This document shows positions 60,047 to 64,000 of a stretch of DNA of 64,000 nucleotides, in pieces; position 1 is the first letter of the stretch; each line of letters begins with the position of its first letter. The notes beneath the pieces were generated by a model. The model saw only the letters and a program-made list of their open reading frames with translations. It was not told the DNA's origin and searched no databases. The position numbers and the translations under genes were made by a program. Origin of the DNA: Styela clava (taxonomy: Eukaryota; Chordata; Ascidiacea; Stolidobranchia; Styelidae); assembly GCF_964204865.1 (NCBI RefSeq), contig NC_135254.1, positions 11,537,001-11,601,000 on the forward strand. Direction: 5' to 3'.

Positions 60047-60590
60047 TCAGTAGATGTTGCTAAATTGTGTGGTAGCTTCTGGTGTGACAGGCGCAGGGCT
60101 GAAACCAATTCTACGCTGTACTTGTGCTCGCCTGGCTTCGGGGTTTATAGCTCGATCTATGACAGGAAGAGTCTCTGATATCTCAAAAGTTGTATTGCCA
60201 GTGTTACCACTTTTGTTAGCAGATTGCTCTTTGCTTTGTTTCTAAAAATAATGCGTAATTTACAATCAATCAATGCAAGAGTCAATGTTACAAGGTGAAT
60301 ACAGAAAGTACTGAAGTACGGCACTGGTACACCATCTGGTTGGGGAAAGAGAATTACCATAATATGACCTTCATTGTATATTTTTAGTCAAGTGCGAATT
60401 ACATACCAAATATTAATATTGTTTACCAACTTTTGTCTCGACTGAGATTCATCACTGAGATATGACGGCATGAAGAAATGTTAATATTCAAAATTACATC
60501 GCTAACGCTAAATTGCTTCACCTTCTGTTCAATATATTCAGCAAGATCTTCCAGATCCAACTTAATCTTGGTTGGTTTCCTCCGAAGCAT
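60047..60590 (-). CDS. CDC26: CDC26, anaphase-promoting complex subunit
   Basis: Two exons on the minus strand: 60590-60522 and 60241-60047; 87 residues (human 85). The N-terminus MLRRKPTKIKLDLEDLAEY matches the invariant MLRRKPT start of CDC26, which inserts into the TPR groove of APC6/CDC16 and stabilises it. The C-terminal RRIGFSPAPV matches the conserved RIGY/FxP segment. The donor is AAG|GTGAAG and the acceptor TTTTTAG|AAAC. The reading frame stays open upstream to 60839, but the conserved MLRRKPT fixes the start. Upstream lies a GC-rich tandem repeat and then a satellite, so the promoter must be within a few hundred bases. Confidence 0.9.
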
Positions 60591-60977
60591 AGCGAAACCG
60601 CCAACACCAAAATCTAACCAGCTAACCAATCTCTTGAGTCCTGGCCAAACAGACAAACCAGCGGAGTAATTCCGAACCAAAATAAAACTATGAAAAAAGT
60701 TTATAGTCACTTTGAGTAATTCAGCCCAGAACAACAACAACGCAAAAATGCGGGTCTTACTGAATACAGCGCGAAACACCGCAAAATAGCGCGAAACAGA
60801 AGGAAAACAGGAGACGCAGTCATTACCACCTCCTGCCACGAAAGAACCACGGCGCCTCTCGCCATGGTTTTATGGCGCTATTTCCGGTATATTTACAAGG
60901 TTATGTACCGGATTATAGGTCATCATGCAAAATTTTATCTACCTTTTTGAGAGGGAGTGGTCACTTTTTTGTGGCTT

Positions 60978-61083
60978 TGGGGCCAGGCCACTGAAATGGG
61001 GCCAGGCCACGGAGAAATTGGGGCCAGGCCACGGAGAAATTGGGGCCGGGCCACGGAGAAATCGGGGCCAGGCCAGGCCAGGC
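60978..61083. repeat. GGGGCCAGGCCAC minisatellite
   Basis: About five imperfect copies of a 22-24-bp unit (GGGGCCAGGCCACGGAGAAAT) followed by AGGCC repeats. Much richer in GC than its surroundings. It lies about 390 bp upstream of the CDC26 start and directly abuts the satellite array. Confidence 0.85.
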
Positions 61084-63216
61084 CATGGTGCTATGCAGTA
61101 ATACGGAGCCACACTCAAATTCTGGTATGAAAAGGTGATTAGTCCTATTTTTTGTTTGTTTAACAGGTTAATGATGATCTTGAAGGTACAGGCAAACCTA
61201 ATTAGTGAAAAGAATACGCTTGAATCACATTTAACCGAGAATTTATTGCCTGGAAATACAGGATAGAAAATGGAGCCACAGACTAGAGCAGTTCAGTAAT
61301 ATAGAGCCACACTCAAATTCGTTTTGAGAAGTGGATTAGTCTTATTTTTTGTGTGTTTAACAGGTTAGTAATGATCTTGAAGGTACAGGCAAACCTTATT
61401 AGTGAAAAGAATACGCTTGAATCACATTTAACCGAGAATTTATTGCCTGGAAATACAGGATAGAAAATGGAGCCACAGACTAGAGCAGTTCAGTAATATG
61501 GAGCCACACTCAAATTCGTTTTGAGAAGTGGATTAGTCTTATTTTTTGTGTGTTTAACAGGTTAGTGATGATCTTGAAGGTCCAGGCAAACCTAATTAGT
61601 GAAAAGAATACGCTTGAATCACCTTTAACCGAGAATTTATTGCCTGGAAATACAGGATAGAAAATGGAGCCACAGACTAGAGCAGTTCAGTAATATGGAG
61701 CCACACTCAAATTCGTTTTGAGAAGTGGATTAGTCTTATTTTTTGTGTGTTTAACAGGTTAGTAATGATCTTGAAGGTAAAGGCAAACCTTATTAGTGAA
61801 AAGAATGCGCTTGAATCACATTTAACCGAGAATTTATTGCCTGGAAATACAGGATAGAAAATGGAGCCACAGACTTGAGCAGTTCAGTAATATGGAGCCA
61901 CACTCAAATTCTGTTATGAGGTGTGGATTAGTCTTATTTTTTGTGTGTTTAACAGGTTAGTAATGATCTTGAAGGTACAGGCAAACCTTATTAGTGAAAA
62001 GAATGCGCTTGAATCACATTTAACCGAGAATTTATTGACTGGAAATACAGGATAGAAAATGGAGCCACAGACTTGAGCAGTTCAGTAATATGGAGCCACA
62101 CTCAAATTCTGTTATGAGGTGTGGATTAGTCTTATTTTTTGTGTGTTTAACAGGTTAGTGATGATCTTGAAGGTACAGGCAAACCTAATTAGTGAAAAGA
62201 ATACGCTTGAATCACCTTTAACCGAGAATTTATTGCCTGGAAATACAGGATAGAAAATGGAGCCACAGACTAGAGCAGTTCAGTAATATGGAGCCACACT
62301 CAAATTCGTTTTGAGAAGTGGATTAGTCTTATTTTTTGTGTGTTTAACAGGTTAGTAATGATCTTGAAGGTACAGGCAAACCTTATTAGTGAAAAGAATG
62401 CGCTTGAATCACATTTAACCGAGAATTTATTGCCTGGAAATACAGGATAGAAAATGGAGCCACAGACTTGAGCAGTTCAGTAATATGGAGCCACACTCAA
62501 ATTCTGTTATGAGGTGTGGATTAGTCTTATTTTTTGTGTGTTTAACAGGTTAGTAATGATCTTGAAGGTACAGGCAAACCTTATTAGTGAAAAGAATGCG
62601 CTTGAATCACATTTAACCGAGAATTTATTGCCTGGAAATACAGGATAGAAAATGGAGCCACAGACTTGAGCAGTTCAGTAATATGGAGCCACACTCAAAT
62701 TCTGTTATGAGGTGTGGATTAGTCTTATTTTTTGTGTGTTTAACAGGTTAGTGATGATCTTGAAGGTACAGGCAAACCTTATTAGTGAAAAGAATGCGCT
62801 TGAATCACATTTAACCGAGAATTTATTGCCTGGAAATACAGGATAGAAAATGGAGCCACAGACTTGAGCAGTTCAGTAATATGGAGCCACACTCAAATTC
62901 TGTTATGAGGTGTGGATTAGTCTTATTTTTTGTGTGTTTAACAGGTTAGTAATGATCTTGAAGGTACAGGCAAACCTTATTAGTGAAAAGAATGCGCTTG
63001 AATCACATTTAACCGAGAATTTATTGCCTGGAAATACAGGATAGAAAATGGAGCCACAGACTTGAGCAGTTCAGTAATATGGAGCCACACTCAAATTCTG
63101 TTATGAGGTGTGGATTAGTCTTATTTTTTGTGTGTTTAACAGGTTAGTGATGATCTTGAAGGTACAGGCAAACCTTATTAGTGAAAAGAATTCGCTTGAA
63201 TCACATTTAACCGAGG
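61074..63216. repeat. Satellite array, about 11 units of 197/198 bp
   Basis: The marker TGGAGCCACAGAC recurs at 61271, 61468, 61665, 61862, 62060, 62258, 62455, 62653, 62851 and 63049, giving a 197- or 198-bp period; the first unit is divergent and the last is cut at 63216. Two subtypes occur: 197 bp with CGTTTTGAGAAGTGG and 198 bp with CTGTTATGAGGTGTGG. No open frame runs through it. Confidence 0.95.
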
Positions 63217-63325
63217 TTCATATATAGGTTATAATATATATATATAGGTTCATAGTTTGTATATTTGAAAATCTCGTAATTCTCTACTTTTTAAGTTTGT
63301 TTTTAATAAATAAAAATATAAGATA

Positions 63326-63404
63326 TCCCCCGAAAATAAGCCCTAGTGTTATTTTTCGGAAGAAAATTGAAATGAGACCCAGTCTTATTTTTGGGGAAAT
63401 ATGG
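63326..63404. repeat. Mariner-like inverted-repeat element
   Basis: TCCCCCGAAAATAAGCCCTA and GTCTTATTTTTGGGGAAATA form diverged inverted ends, with TA at both boundaries. Related pieces lie at 14300-14691 and 36272-36342. It sits between the clean satellite array and its decayed continuation. Confidence 0.6.
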
Positions 63405-63411
63405 TATATCT

Positions 63412-63720
63412 GTATATGGAGCCATACTTGATTTCTGTTATGGAGATGATTTTGTATTTTTTTTTTCATGGTTTTCAACAGGTTAGTAAAGATCTTCAAG
63501 TTACAGGTAACCATAATAGTATGAAATCATGTTTGACTGTCTGAAAAGTAAATACTTTGAAATTTGTTGCCGGGAAGTGCAGTTTAAAAAGTGGATTCAT
63601 ACAGCGAGGTGATTCGGGGACGCAATGTCTGAATGTTGTCGGAAGTGGAATAGTCATAGTTTTTATTTCATATAACAGGTTTGTAATGATGGTTAAGTTA
63701 CTTTACAACAATAGTACCAT
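63412..63720. repeat. Two decayed satellite units
   Basis: GGAGCCATACTTGATTTCTG, CAACAGGTTAGTAAAGATCT, then a second unit with GTGGATTCATACAGCGAGGT and TAACAGGTTTGTAATGATGG. They follow the order of the satellite unit but are strongly diverged. From about 63720 to the window end I see nothing further. Confidence 0.65.
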
Positions 63721-64000
63721 AAGATTTGTTTCACTTTTTGGGGAATTATTGTTTTTTGTTCAGTATATATGCTGATATGAGTAATGATCGCAGTGAAACA
63801 GATACTATACGATAACTGAGGAATGTATACAAGAATTAGGCTGTAAGAAGCTGGTATCATATCAATTTGATCATAGATTATGAATATGAAAGCTAATTTG
63901 TAGTTTACATTTACCAGGTTGGGAAAAATATTTCAAGCTTATCTTACTCAAACTATTTATAAGTAAACTATACATTTTAGCCTAATATTACAATGTATAT

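Noticed and set aside
60050..63216. CRISPR-like array in the satellite
   Set aside because: Units are contiguous 197/198-bp repeats without unique spacers, in a eukaryotic genome.

Overview
The window reads as nuclear DNA of an animal. It is AT-rich, its genes are split into many short exons with GT-AG introns, and its introns and intergenic DNA carry non-autonomous DNA transposons and tRNA-derived SINEs. The proteins (CEP350, an NSP-family SH2 adaptor, RABL6, MKK7, LSM10, CDC26) are animal genes. Short introns, a single pre-duplication copy of the NSP and MKK7 genes, and two genes only 10 bases apart on one strand (operon-like) make an invertebrate chordate such as an ascidian my best guess. 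That is inference, not proof.

Layout. 235-23264 (+): 32 coding exons of the C-terminal half of a CEP350-like centrosomal protein with a CAP-Gly domain; the 5' part probably lies upstream of the window. 25117-32814 (+): 13-exon gene of the BCAR3/SH2D3 (NSP) family, with an SH2 domain and a Cdc25-like domain. 36702-46799 (+): 16-exon RABL6, an atypical Rab-like GTPase. 51488-58416 (+): 10-exon MAP2K7 (MKK7), the JNK kinase. 59740-60590 (-): CDC26 (two exons) followed after 10 nt by single-exon LSM10. 60978-63720: a short GC-rich tandem repeat, then a satellite array of about 11 units of 197/198 bp with a possible three-unit higher-order period and two decayed units beyond it.

Mobile DNA. At least five hAT-type elements have perfect 8-bp target-site duplications (one more is 7/8). 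Two copies of a foldback family starting GGGTCTC also have perfect 8-bp duplications. Several TA-flanked (Tc1/mariner-style) elements are present, including one of 1460 bp with 25-bp terminal repeats, together with three pieces of a tRNA-derived SINE family. No transposase gene was recognised.

How the genes relate. They do not form one pathway. BCAR3-type adaptors and MKK7 both act in adhesion/stress signalling toward JNK, CEP350 and RABL6 are cytoskeletal/trafficking or cell-cycle proteins, CDC26 is an APC/C subunit, and LSM10 belongs to the U7 snRNP that processes histone mRNA. CDC26 and LSM10 are both tied to cell-cycle progression and may share one transcript. Several of the gene families have human members on chromosomes 1, 9 and 19, so the linkage may be an ancient chordate one.
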